A stretch of 64,000 bases of DNA from Faecalibacterium sp. An122 (GTDB lineage: Bacteria; Bacillota; Clostridia; Oscillospirales; Ruminococcaceae). Both the position numbers and the translations under genes were made by a program. The stretch covers positions 62,001-126,000 of the forward strand of contig NZ_NFLL01000002.1 in assembly GCF_002160895.1 (NCBI RefSeq), read 5' to 3'. Of the stretch, positions 8,640 to 16,710 are shown piece by piece (the stretch's first letter is position 1; each line of letters begins with the position of its first letter). Under the pieces are notes generated by a model that worked only from the letters and a program-made list of their open reading frames with translations, ran no database searches and had not been told where the DNA came from.

Positions 8640-9823
8640 CGCTGGTGGGAATGGGGGCTTCGGCCGCCACCCTCACCGCCGAGGCCGCCCGGGCCCTGGC
8701 TGAGGCGGTGCGGATTGTGGGGGCCAGGCGCCTTTTGGATGCCCTGCCCCAGGACCTGACCGCCGAGAGAGTCGCCGCCGCCCGGGCCGATGACGTGCTG
8801 GCGGCGGTGCTGGATTCCCCGGGGCCCTGCGTGGCCCTCTACAGCGGGGACACCGGGTTTTACTCGGGGGCGGTGGGCCTGCTGGAACGGCTGGCCCAGA
8901 GAAACATCCCTGCCCGGGTGCTGCCGGGACTTTCCAGCGTCCAGCTGCTGGCCGCCTGTCTGGGCCGCCCCTGGCAGGACTGGAAACTGGTGTCGGCCCA
9001 CGGCACCGCCTGTGACCCGGTGGCCGCTGTCTGCAGTGGACAGCCGGTGTTTTTCCTCACCGGCGGAAAGGACACCGGCCCCGCCGACCTTTGCGCCCGC
9101 CTGGCTGAGGCCGGACTGGGGGATTTGCCGGTGACGGTGGGGGAGAACCTGGCCTGCCCCGGCGAGACCATTACCGCCGGCACGGCCGGAGAACTGGCCG
9201 GCCGGACCTTCGGCCCCCTGGCGGTGCTGCTGATGGAACCGGTCTCCCGGGCTCCGGCCCGGACCCCGGGCTGGCCCGACGAGACCTTTGTGCGGGCCGA
9301 GGCCATCCCCATGACCAAACAGGCCGTCCGGGCCCAGGTGCTGGCCAAACTGGCCATCCGCCCCGGGGAGACGGTCTGGGACATCGGGGCCGGCACCGGC
9401 AGCGTCAGCTTGGAACTGGCCTTTGCCAACGGCGGGGCCCCGGTGTGGGCGGTGGAATGCCTGCCCGAGGCCTGTGACCTCATCCGGGAGAACCGCCGCC
9501 GTCTGGGCGGCTGGAACGTCCGGGTGGTGGAGGGCCGAGCCCCTGCGGCTCTGGAGGGCCTACCCGCCCCCGACGCCGTCTTTATCGGGGGCACCCGGGG
9601 AGAGATAGGGGAGATTCTGGCCGCCGTGTATCGGTCGAACCCCGCCGCCCGGGTCTGCATCACCGCCGTGACGGTGGAGACCCTGGCCTCGGCCGTGGCG
9701 GCCCTGACGGCTCTGGGCCGGACGGTGCAGGTCAGCCAGATTGCGGCCTCCCATACCGGGAGCGGAAAAATCCATCTCCTCCGGGCCGAAAACCCGATTT
9801 TCATTCTCACCGCACAGGATTAA
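8627..9823 (+). CDS. cbiET: Bifunctional cobalt-precorrin-7 C5-methyltransferase / C15-methyltransferase-decarboxylase CbiET
   Basis: A fusion of two enzymes that are separate (CbiE and CbiT) in Salmonella. The N-terminal half (residues 1 to about 200) is a tetrapyrrole methylase with VTLVGMGASAATLTAEAA and ALYSGDTGFYSGAVGLLERL. The C-terminal half (about 210-398) is a class I methyltransferase with the SAM motif VWDIGAGTGSVSLELA and the CbiT entry segment FVRAEAIPMTKQAVRA. The fused form resembles CobL of the aerobic pathway, but all neighbours are of the anaerobic type. The ATG at 8627 has AAAGGCGG upstream inside cbiJ. It ends with TAAAGGAGG, which forms the ribosome binding site of cbiA. 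Confidence 0.95.
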   Translation: MEQVTLVGMGASAATLTAEAARALAEAVRIVGARRLLDALPQDLTAERVAAARADDVLAAVLDSPGPCVALYSGDTGFYSGAVGLLERLAQRNIPARVLPGLSSVQLLAACLGRPWQDWKLVSAHGTACDPVAAVCSGQPVFFLTGGKDTGPADLCARLAEAGLGDLPVTVGENLACPGETITAGTAGELAGRTFGPLAVLLMEPVSRAPARTPGWPDETFVRAEAIPMTKQAVRAQVLAKLAIRPGETVWDIGAGTGSVSLELAFANGGAPVWAVECLPEACDLIRENRRRLGGWNVRVVEGRAPAALEGLPAPDAVFIGGTRGEIGEILAAVYRSNPAARVCITAVTVETLASAVAALTALGRTVQVSQIAASHTGSGKIHLLRAENPIFILTAQD

Positions 9824-9838
9824 AGGAGGGCTGCGGCC

Positions 9839-11194
9839 ATGGAAAACCCAAAGATTCCCCAGCTGATGGCGGCGGCCATGGCCTCGGGCAGCGGCAAGAC
9901 CACGGTGGTCTGCGCCCTGCTGCGGGCGCTGCGGCGGCGGGGGATGAAGCCCTGCGCCTTCAAGTGCGGCCCCGATTACATCGACCCTATGTTTCACCGG
10001 GCGGCTTTGGAGGTGCCCAGCTGCAACCTGGATCTGTACCTCACGCCGCCCCAGCGGCTGCGAACCCTCTATGAGGCCCGGTTGGCGGGCCGTGGGGCGG
10101 CGGTGGTGGAGTCGGCCATGGGGTACTACGACGGCGCAGGTCTCACTGACGCCGCCAGCGGCTGGCAGGTGGCGGACACGCTGGATTTGCCGGTGATGCT
10201 GGTGGTGCGGCCTGGGGGCGCCAGTCTGACCCTGGCGGCCCAGATCAAGGGATTGCAGGCTTTCCGGCAAAACAGTCACCTGGCGGCTCTGCTGCTGAAC
10301 GACTGCTCGGCGGCCTACGCCGCCCGGCTGGCCCCCCTGCTGGAACAGGAGACCGGCCTGCCGGTGGTGGGCTGCCTGCCCCGGCTGGAGGCCGCCCAAC
10401 TGCCCAGCCGCCACCTGGGCCTGTACACCGCCCAGGAAATCCAGGACCTGACCGGCCGTCTGGACGCTCTGGCGGATGCTTTGGAGGCCAACGCCGACCT
10501 GGACAAGCTGCTGGATCTGTGCCGCCGGCCGGCGCCGGTCGGCGCGCCCCAGCCTCTGCCCCCGGTGCGGGCCCGCATTGCAGTGGCCCGGGACGCGGCC
10601 TTCTCCTTCTGCTATCCCGAAGGGCTGGAAGCCCTGCGGCAGGCGGGGGCGGAGTGCGTCTTTTTCAGCCCTATGGCGGATGCGGCCCTGCCCGAGGCCG
10701 ACGGCCTCTATCTGCCCGGCGGGTACCCTGAGCTGCACGCTCGGGCCCTGAGCCAAAATCAGCCCATGCGCCGGGCCATTGCGGAGGCAGTAAAGGCCGG
10801 GATGCCCACCGTGGCCGAGTGCGGAGGCTTTCTCTACCTGGGCCAGAGCCTGGCGGATGAGGCCGGGACGGTGTGGCCCATGGCAGGAGTATTGCCCGGA
10901 GAAGGAATCCGGGTGGGACGGCTGGTGCGGTTCGGCTATGCGGCCCTCACTGCCCGGGAGGACAGCCTTTTGTTCCGGGCGGGGGAGACCGCTCCGGCCC
11001 ATGAGTTCCACCACTGGGACTCCACCCGGCCGGGAGAGGCCTTCGAGGCCCAAAAGCCGGACGGCCGCCGCTGGGCCTGCGGGTATAGTTCCCCCAGCCT
11101 GTACGCCGGATTCCCGCATCTGTACTTTGCGGGCCAGCCCCGGCTGGCGGAACGGTTTGCCGCCGCGGCGGCAGCCTATCGAAAGGGAAGGTGA
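9839..11194 (+). CDS. cbiA: Cobyrinate a,c-diamide synthase CbiA
   Basis: ATP- and glutamine-dependent amidation of side chains a and c, 451 residues. The N-terminal dethiobiotin-synthetase-like domain carries the P-loop ASGSGKTTVVCALLRALRRR, followed by FKCGPDYIDPMFH, the CbiA signature. The C-terminal class I glutamine amidotransferase domain has the nucleophile Cys in TVAECGGFLYLG (about residue 328) and a His in FHHWDST. The start ATG at 9839 is preceded by AAAGGAGG. The gene is separated from cbiET by only 15 bases. Confidence 0.96.
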   Translation: MENPKIPQLMAAAMASGSGKTTVVCALLRALRRRGMKPCAFKCGPDYIDPMFHRAALEVPSCNLDLYLTPPQRLRTLYEARLAGRGAAVVESAMGYYDGAGLTDAASGWQVADTLDLPVMLVVRPGGASLTLAAQIKGLQAFRQNSHLAALLLNDCSAAYAARLAPLLEQETGLPVVGCLPRLEAAQLPSRHLGLYTAQEIQDLTGRLDALADALEANADLDKLLDLCRRPAPVGAPQPLPPVRARIAVARDAAFSFCYPEGLEALRQAGAECVFFSPMADAALPEADGLYLPGGYPELHARALSQNQPMRRAIAEAVKAGMPTVAECGGFLYLGQSLADEAGTVWPMAGVLPGEGIRVGRLVRFGYAALTAREDSLLFRAGETAPAHEFHHWDSTRPGEAFEAQKPDGRRWACGYSSPSLYAGFPHLYFAGQPRLAERFAAAAAAYRKGR

Positions 11195-11199
11195 AGAAA

Positions 11200-12282
11200 A
11201 TGGAACAGTTAGAGCACATCGAAACCCTGTTGGAACGGGCCTCGGCCCCGGCGGATGAGACCGCCCGGTCGGCGGCCCATCAGCGCTGGGCCAGCCTGGC
11301 CCACCCGCTGGGCAGTCTGGGCCTGCTGGAGACCATGCTGGAAGATGCGGCAGCCCTCACCGGCAGCGCCGAGCTGTGTTTTGACAAGCGGGCGGTGCTG
11401 GTGCTCTGCGCCGACAATGGAGTGGTGGCCCAGGGGGTCACCCAGACCGGGCCGGAGGTCACCGCAGCAGTGGCCCGGGGCTTTGCGGCAGGGGAGAGCC
11501 CCGTCTGCCGGATGGCCCACGCCGCCCGGTGCGCCGTGGTGCCGGTGGACATGGGCATTCTGAACTTTCCCCCCACAGAGGGGGTGCTGTCCTGCCGTGT
11601 GGGCAATGGCACCGGAGATATTACCTGCGGCCCGGCCATGACCCGGGCCCAGGCGGAACAGGCGGTGCTGGCCGGGGCGGCCCTGGTGGCCCGCCAGGCG
11701 GAGGCCGGAGTGAATCTTCTGGCCACCGGCGAAATGGGCATCGGCAACACCACCACCTCGGCGGCGGTGGCCTGCGCTCTGCTGGACCGCCCGGCGGAGG
11801 ACTTTGTGGGCCGGGGCGCCGGCCTGTCGGACGCCGGCCTGGCCCGCAAGCGGATCGCCGTCCGGCGGGCGCTGGAAGTCAACCACCCCGACCCCGCCGA
11901 TCCCCTGGACGTGCTGGCCAAGGTGGGGGGCTTTGACCTGGCGGGCCTGTGCGGCGTTTTTCTGGGGGGCGCGGCGTACCGGGTGCCGGTATTGGCCGAC
12001 GGCCTCATCAGTACGGTGGCGGCTCTGTGTGCGGTGCGGCTCTGCCCCGGCGCGGCCAAGGCGGTGTTTGCCAGCCATGTGTCGGCGGAGCCGGCCGGCC
12101 GTGCGGTGCTGGACGCTCTGGGCAAACAGCCCCTCATCACCGCCGGGATGCGGCTGGGAGAGGGGACCGGTGCGGTGGCCTCCATCCCCCTGTGGGATAT
12201 GGCCCGGGCGGTCTACGCCGAGAGCTACAGCTTTGACCAGTGCGGGGTGGAGGCCTACCAGCCCCAGGGAGAAGGTGTGTGA
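11200..12282 (+). CDS. cobT: Nicotinate-nucleotide--dimethylbenzimidazole phosphoribosyltransferase CobT
   Basis: Activates the lower-ligand base to its alpha-ribotide using nicotinate mononucleotide. It has 360 residues, with the GEMGIGNTTTSAAVAC phosphate-binding motif (near residue 172) and the catalytic Glu in RLGEGTGAV near the C-terminus. I chose the ATG at 11200, which has AAAGGGAAGG spaced eight bases upstream. A GTG nine bases earlier overlaps the cbiA stop (GTGA) and is a possible alternative start, but it has no usable spacing. No dimethylbenzimidazole synthesis gene (bluB or bza) lies in the window, so the base must be made elsewhere or salvaged. Confidence 0.95.
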   Translation: MEQLEHIETLLERASAPADETARSAAHQRWASLAHPLGSLGLLETMLEDAAALTGSAELCFDKRAVLVLCADNGVVAQGVTQTGPEVTAAVARGFAAGESPVCRMAHAARCAVVPVDMGILNFPPTEGVLSCRVGNGTGDITCGPAMTRAQAEQAVLAGAALVARQAEAGVNLLATGEMGIGNTTTSAAVACALLDRPAEDFVGRGAGLSDAGLARKRIAVRRALEVNHPDPADPLDVLAKVGGFDLAGLCGVFLGGAAYRVPVLADGLISTVAALCAVRLCPGAAKAVFASHVSAEPAGRAVLDALGKQPLITAGMRLGEGTGAVASIPLWDMARAVYAESYSFDQCGVEAYQPQGEGV

Positions 12283-12283
12283 G

Positions 12284-12814
12284 ATGCTGACGCTGGTGAT
12301 TGGTGGGTCGGCCTCGGGAAAAAGCGAATACGCCGAAAGCCTGGTGCTGGCGGCGGGGCCGGGGCCCCGGTACTATCTGGCCACCATGGAGCCCATGGAC
12401 GGCGAGTGCCATGCCCGGATTGACCGCCACCGGCTCATGCGGGCCGAGAAAGGCTTTGTGACGGTGGAACGGTACACCGGCCTGGCGGGATTGACCCTGC
12501 CCGGGCCGGGCGGGACGGTGCTGCTAGAAGATCTGGGCAACCTGGCGGCCAATGAGCTGTACAGCCCGGCGGGAGCCGGCCCGGAAGGGGCTCTGGACGC
12601 CATTCTGGGCGGAATCGAACATCTGCGGGTGCAGTGCCGCGCACTGGTGGTGGTCTCCAACGAGATCTTTGCCGGCGGGCGGGACTACGCCCCGGGAACC
12701 GAGGACTATCTCAGCCTGATGGCCCGGGCGCACCGGGCGCTGGCGGCCCGGGCCGACCGGGTCTGCGAGGTGGTCTGCGGGCTGCCGTATTACTACAAGG
12801 GGGCAGAGGAATGA
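12284..12814 (+). CDS. cobU: Adenosylcobinamide kinase / adenosylcobinamide-phosphate guanylyltransferase CobU (full-length paralog)
   Basis: Phosphorylates adenosylcobinamide and transfers GMP to it. The 176-residue protein has the P-loop GGSASGKSEYAE (residues 7-18) and the ARIDRHRLMR segment that supplies the GMP-accepting His. The C-terminal SNEI...AHRALAARADRV...VCGLPYYYKG region matches the CobU tail. The loop after SNE departs from the canonical EVGxGIVP pattern; it reads EIFAGGRDYAPGTED. A second, shorter CobU-like gene with that canonical loop lies at 13726. The ATG at 12284 comes just after the cobT stop, and the stop overlaps cobS as ATGA. Confidence 0.9.
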   Translation: MLTLVIGGSASGKSEYAESLVLAAGPGPRYYLATMEPMDGECHARIDRHRLMRAEKGFVTVERYTGLAGLTLPGPGGTVLLEDLGNLAANELYSPAGAGPEGALDAILGGIEHLRVQCRALVVVSNEIFAGGRDYAPGTEDYLSLMARAHRALAARADRVCEVVCGLPYYYKGAEE

Positions 12815-13698
12815 ACAAGGAAACCATGGAAAAGGCCCGGGAAAAAATCCGGGCAGGCTGGGCGCGGGGAACGGCCCGGGTGAAGGACTGGACCGAACGG
12901 GCCGGCGCAAAGATGCCGGGCCGGCTGAAAATCATGGGCCAGACGGTATCGGTGGCCTTCGGGATGTTCTCGGCGGTGCCGGTGCCCCAGCCCATCTGGA
13001 ACGAACAGAACATGCGGTACGCCCTGTGCGCCTTCCCCCTGGTGGGAGTGGTGTGCGGCGCGGCTGCCGGGATCTGGGGCTGGCTGGCGGCCTCGCTGGA
13101 ACTGCCGGTGCTGCTGCGGGCGGCGGTGTTCTGCCTGCTGCCGGTGTGGATCACCGGCGGGATTCATCTGGACGGCTACGCCGACACCTGCGACGCCCTG
13201 GCCAGCTACGGCGACCAGGAAAAACGCCTTTCCATCCTCAAGGACTCCCACTGCGGGGCCTTTGCGGTGATCCGGCTGTGCAGCTGGTTTGTGCTGAGCT
13301 TTGCCCTGTGGGGAACCCTGCCCCTGACCCCTAAAGCAGTGGGCTGCATGCAGCTGGGCTTTGTGCTGGAACGGGCGATTTCGGGCTGGGCGGTGGCCGC
13401 CCTGCCGCTGGCCAAACACAGCGGCCTGGCCTATACCTTTTCCACCGCCGCCGACCGCAGGCGGGTGAAAGCCATCCTCACCGGGGTGATTCTGGTGGTA
13501 TCCATGATCCTGGTGGGGGCCGGGGGCGCCTCGGGCTGGGCGGTGCTGGCCGCCGCCCTGGCGGCCCTGGGCCGGTATACCGTGGTGTCCCGGCGGGACT
13601 TCGGCGGTATCACCGGGGACCTGGCCGGATGGTTCCTCCAGCGGTGTGAGCTGTGGATGCTGGCCGCCCTGACAGCGGTGCAGCTGGCGGGCCTTTGA
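12811..13698 (+). CDS. cobS: Adenosylcobinamide-GDP ribazoletransferase (cobalamin synthase) CobS
   Basis: Membrane enzyme that joins adenosylcobinamide-GDP with alpha-ribazole (phosphate) to give the complete cobamide. The core starts near residue 45 (SVAFGMFSAVPVP) and has several membrane segments plus the metal-binding signature LDGYADTCDAL near residues 119-129. The protein is 295 residues, about 40 longer than common CobS proteins. The extra part is a charged, Lys/Arg/Glu-rich N-terminal helix (residues 1-43) rich in REKIRAGWARG-type sequence. The ATG overlapping the cobU stop includes this extension; a later Met near residue 36 could be an alternative start. Confidence 0.92.
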   Translation: MNKETMEKAREKIRAGWARGTARVKDWTERAGAKMPGRLKIMGQTVSVAFGMFSAVPVPQPIWNEQNMRYALCAFPLVGVVCGAAAGIWGWLAASLELPVLLRAAVFCLLPVWITGGIHLDGYADTCDALASYGDQEKRLSILKDSHCGAFAVIRLCSWFVLSFALWGTLPLTPKAVGCMQLGFVLERAISGWAVAALPLAKHSGLAYTFSTAADRRRVKAILTGVILVVSMILVGAGGASGWAVLAAALAALGRYTVVSRRDFGGITGDLAGWFLQRCELWMLAALTAVQLAGL

Positions 13699-13725
13699 GG
13701 CCCGCAGAGAGGGGGAAAGGGTAAA

Positions 13726-14064
13726 ATGATGCTGATTACCGGCCCGCTCTGGAGTGGGAAGCGGGCTTTTGCCTGCCGTGTGCTGGGCTGCACCCCGGAG
13801 GAACTGTCCTCCCGCGCCGTCTGGGATGCCCAGGACCTGGCGGCAGACTGCGAGAATCTGGAAGCCCTGGCGGAGGAATTGTCCGCCCGGGAGGCGGTCC
13901 TGATGACCGAGGTGGGGGCCGGCGTGGTGCCGGCCGACCCCGCCCAGCGGGCCAGCCGGGAAGCGGCGGGCCGCCTGGCCTGCCTGCTGGCGGCCCGGGC
14001 CGACTGCGTGGTGCGGGTGTTCTGCGGGCTGCCGCTGGTATTGAAAGGAGAGTGTGCACTGTGA
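13726..14064 (+). CDS. Minimal CobU-like protein (second adenosylcobinamide kinase/guanylyltransferase paralog)
   Basis: A 112-residue protein that looks like CobU with its middle removed. The N-terminus MMLITGPLWSGKRAFACRVL keeps a P-loop-like GPLWSGKR. The C-terminal half has EVGAGVVPADPAQRASREAAG followed by LAARADCVVRVFCGLPLVLKG, the canonical CobU guanylyltransferase tail. The RIxRHxxxR segment that carries the GMP-histidine is absent. The neighbouring full-length CobU has that segment but a divergent tail loop, so the two proteins are complementary in what they retain. It may be a partner subunit, a P-loop regulator or a decaying duplicate. The frame is intact, and the stop overlaps the cobC start (GTGA). 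Confidence 0.75.
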   Translation: MMLITGPLWSGKRAFACRVLGCTPEELSSRAVWDAQDLAADCENLEALAEELSAREAVLMTEVGAGVVPADPAQRASREAAGRLACLLAARADCVVRVFCGLPLVLKGECAL

Positions 14065-14669
14065 AAATCTATTTGCTGCGCCATGGCGTGACCGAGTACA
14101 ATACCCAGAAGCGCTATCAGGGACAGCGGGATATCCCCCTGTCCACCAAGGGCCGGGCCATGCTGCGCCGGGCCGATTTTGACCCCGAGGTGGTCTATGT
14201 CAGCCCCCTGACCCGGGCCCGCCAGACCGCCAAGATTTTGTTCCCGGAGGCCCGCCAGGTGGTGGTGCCCGATCTGCGGGAAATGAACTTCGGCACCTTT
14301 GAGGGCCGCAACTACATCGAGATGGAGCAGGACCCCGACTATCTGGCCTGGGTGGCCTCCAACTGTGAGAGCACCTGCCCCGACGGCGAGCGGAAAGAGG
14401 ACTTTTCGGCCCGGGTCTGCGCGGCCTTTGCCCGTCTGGTGGACCAGGCCTTTGCCGAGGGAAAGGACCAGCTGGTGATTCTGGCTCATGGCGGCACCCA
14501 GATGGCCTCCATGGAGCGGTATGCCCTGCCCCGCAAGACCTACCATGAATGGTGCGGCCCCAACGCCGGCGGCTTTGTGCTGGAGGGGGACGCCGACACC
14601 TGGCAGAAAGAACACCATCTGCGCTGCCTGGGCACCGTCCAGTATACCCGCCCGGAGGCTGAATGCTGA
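14061..14669 (+). CDS. cobC: Alpha-ribazole phosphatase CobC (histidine phosphatase family)
   Basis: Removes phosphate from alpha-ribazole-5'-phosphate or from cobalamin-5'-phosphate. The 202-residue protein has the phosphatase signature LLRHGVTEYN (residues about 5-14, His nucleophile), REMNFGTFEGRN, and the second catalytic His in VILAHGGTQ. The GTG at 14061 is favoured because AAAGGAG at 14044-14050 is spaced ten bases from it; a GTG nine bases earlier is too close to that site. The start overlaps the previous stop as GTGA. Assignment to CobC rather than a general phosphoglycerate-mutase-like enzyme rests on the operon. Confidence 0.88.
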   Translation: MKIYLLRHGVTEYNTQKRYQGQRDIPLSTKGRAMLRRADFDPEVVYVSPLTRARQTAKILFPEARQVVVPDLREMNFGTFEGRNYIEMEQDPDYLAWVASNCESTCPDGERKEDFSARVCAAFARLVDQAFAEGKDQLVILAHGGTQMASMERYALPRKTYHEWCGPNAGGFVLEGDADTWQKEHHLRCLGTVQYTRPEAEC

Positions 14670-15640
14670 CGGCGCTGGCGGTGCTGGGAGGCTTTGGGCT
14701 GGATTTGCTGCTGGCCGACCCGGCCTGGATGCCCCACCCGGTGGTGCTGATGGGCAAAATCATTGCCCGGCTGGAACAGCTGCTGCGGCGGATCTTTCCC
14801 GACACCCCCGCCGGACAGCAGACGGCGGGGCGGGTGCTGGCGGCGGTTCTGCCTCTGGGCACCTGGGCTGTCACGGCGGCGGTCTGCGCCCTGGCTTATC
14901 ACATCCACCCGGCTTTGGGCTTTGGGGTGGAACTGCTGTGGTGCTGGCAGGCGCTGGCCCTGCAGGGGCTGGCCGACGAGAGCAGCCGGGTCTATCCGCC
15001 CCTGAAAGCCGGGGACCTGCCGGCGGCCCGGCGTCAGGTGAGCCGGATTGTGGGCCGGGACACGGCGGCCCTGTCGTCGGAAGGAGTGGCCAAGGCCGCC
15101 GTGGAGACGGTGGCCGAGAACTTCTCGGACGGGGTGCTGGCGCCGCTGTTTTACCTGCTGATCGGGGGCGCGCCCCTGGGCCTGGCCTATAAGGCCGTCA
15201 ACACCATGGACAGCATGGTGGGCTACAAAAACCAGCGGTATCTCTACTTTGGCCGGGCTGCGGCCCATCTGGACGACGCGGCCAACTGGATTCCCGCCCG
15301 GCTGGCGGCCCTGGTCTGGATTGCGGCCTCGGCCCTGGCCGGCTTTGACGCCAAAAATGCCTTCCGCATCTGGCGGCGGGACCGCCGCTGCCACGCCAGC
15401 CCCAATTCGGCCCAGACCGAATCGGCCTGCGCCGGAGCCCTGGGGGTCCAGCTGGCAGGTCCGGCCTGGTATTTTGGGGAATATTATGACAAGCCCACCA
15501 TCGGCGACCCCGGCCGCCCGGTGGAGCCGGAGGACATTCTCCGGGCCGACCGGATTCTCTACCTGGCGGGATTCCTGGCTCTGGGTCTGGGTCTGGCCCT
15601 CCGGCTGGGTGTGTGGTTTGGGCTGAGGTGGTGGCTATGA
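14663..15640 (+). CDS. cbiB: Adenosylcobinamide-phosphate synthase CbiB
   Basis: Membrane enzyme that attaches (R)-1-amino-2-propanol phosphate to adenosylcobyric acid. It has 325 residues with several hydrophobic segments. Typical CbiB stretches are LLLADPAWMPHPVVLMGK near residues 14-31, VETVAENFSDGVLAPLFY in the middle, and YKAVNTMDSMVGYKN. The ATG at 14663 lies seven bases inside the end of cobC. The aminopropanol phosphate donor comes from the decarboxylase encoded by the next gene. Confidence 0.95.
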   Translation: MLTALAVLGGFGLDLLLADPAWMPHPVVLMGKIIARLEQLLRRIFPDTPAGQQTAGRVLAAVLPLGTWAVTAAVCALAYHIHPALGFGVELLWCWQALALQGLADESSRVYPPLKAGDLPAARRQVSRIVGRDTAALSSEGVAKAAVETVAENFSDGVLAPLFYLLIGGAPLGLAYKAVNTMDSMVGYKNQRYLYFGRAAAHLDDAANWIPARLAALVWIAASALAGFDAKNAFRIWRRDRRCHASPNSAQTESACAGALGVQLAGPAWYFGEYYDKPTIGDPGRPVEPEDILRADRILYLAGFLALGLGLALRLGVWFGLRWWL

Positions 15641-16710
15641 AGCAGAATGTGACGCTGACCCACGGCGGGGACTGGGCGGGCTTTGCGGCCCAGTACGGCC
15701 CCGACGCCCCGCTGCTGGACTGTTCGGCCAATGTCAGCCCGCTGGGCCTGCCGGAAGGGGTGGCCCGGGCCTTGACCTCCTGCGCCGACCGGTGCACCCG
15801 CTACCCGGACCCCCTCTGCCGCGCCCTGCGGGAGGCCATCGGCCAGGCGGAGGGCCTGCCGCCGGAATGGATTCTCTGCGGCAACGGCGCCGCAGATGTG
15901 ATCTGGCGGGCGGCGCTGGCCCTGAGGCCCAAACAGGCCCTGGTGACCGCGCCCACCTTTGCGGAATACCAGGAAGCCCTGGAACAGTCCGCCGGATGCA
16001 ATGTGGAACACTATGCCCTGCGGGAAGAAAAGGACTTTGCCCTGGACGAGGGGATTCTGGAGGCCATCCGCCCCGGGGTGGAGATGGTCTTTCTCTGTGA
16101 GCCCAACAACCCCACCGGCCGCACCACCCCCCGGCCCCTGCTGGAACGGATTCTGACCCGCTGCCGGGAGGTGGGGGCGGTGCTGGCCCTGGACGAGTGC
16201 TTCGGGGATTTTCTGGCCGACCCCGACGCCCACACGCTGAAAGGCAGACTGAAGGATTTTCCCAACCTGCTGATTTTCAAGGCCTTCACCAAGATTTACG
16301 GCATGGCGGGGGTGCGGCTGGGCTATGCTCTGTCCGCCAATGAGGACCTGCTGGACCGGATGCGCCGGGCCGGCCAGCCCTGGGCGGTGTCCACCCCGGC
16401 CCAGGAGGCGGGTCTGGCTGCTTTGAACGAAACGGCCTATGTGGAGCGGGTGCGGGCCCTGATCGGGGCCCAGCGGCCCCGGCTGGCAGCGGGCTTGCGG
16501 GCTTTGGGCTGCCGGGTGGTGGAAGGCGAGGCCAACTATCTGCTGTTCCGCTGCGAAAAGCCCCTGATAGATCCTCTGCGGCAGCGTGGGATTTTGCTGC
16601 GCAGCTGCGGCAATTATCAGGGCCTGGACGATGCATGGTACCGGACGGCGGTCCGCACCGGGCCGGAAAATGACCGCCTGCTGGCGGCTTTGAAGGAGGT
16701 GCTGGGATGA
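15637..16710 (+). CDS. cobD: L-threonine-O-3-phosphate decarboxylase CobD
   Basis: PLP enzyme of the class I/II aminotransferase fold that decarboxylates threonine phosphate to aminopropanol phosphate for CbiB. The 357-residue protein opens with a THGGDWAGFAAQYG segment typical of CobD. It has the CEPNNPTGRTTP loop, the ALDECFGDF aspartate that contacts the PLP ring nitrogen, and the Schiff-base Lys in IFKAFTKIYGMAGVRLGYA. The start is the ATG at 15637 (overlapping the cbiB stop) with a GAGGTGG upstream; a longer in-frame start would lie inside cbiB. Histidinol-phosphate aminotransferase is the nearest alternative, but the context favours CobD. Confidence 0.93.
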   Translation: MKQNVTLTHGGDWAGFAAQYGPDAPLLDCSANVSPLGLPEGVARALTSCADRCTRYPDPLCRALREAIGQAEGLPPEWILCGNGAADVIWRAALALRPKQALVTAPTFAEYQEALEQSAGCNVEHYALREEKDFALDEGILEAIRPGVEMVFLCEPNNPTGRTTPRPLLERILTRCREVGAVLALDECFGDFLADPDAHTLKGRLKDFPNLLIFKAFTKIYGMAGVRLGYALSANEDLLDRMRRAGQPWAVSTPAQEAGLAALNETAYVERVRALIGAQRPRLAAGLRALGCRVVEGEANYLLFRCEKPLIDPLRQRGILLRSCGNYQGLDDAWYRTAVRTGPENDRLLAALKEVLG

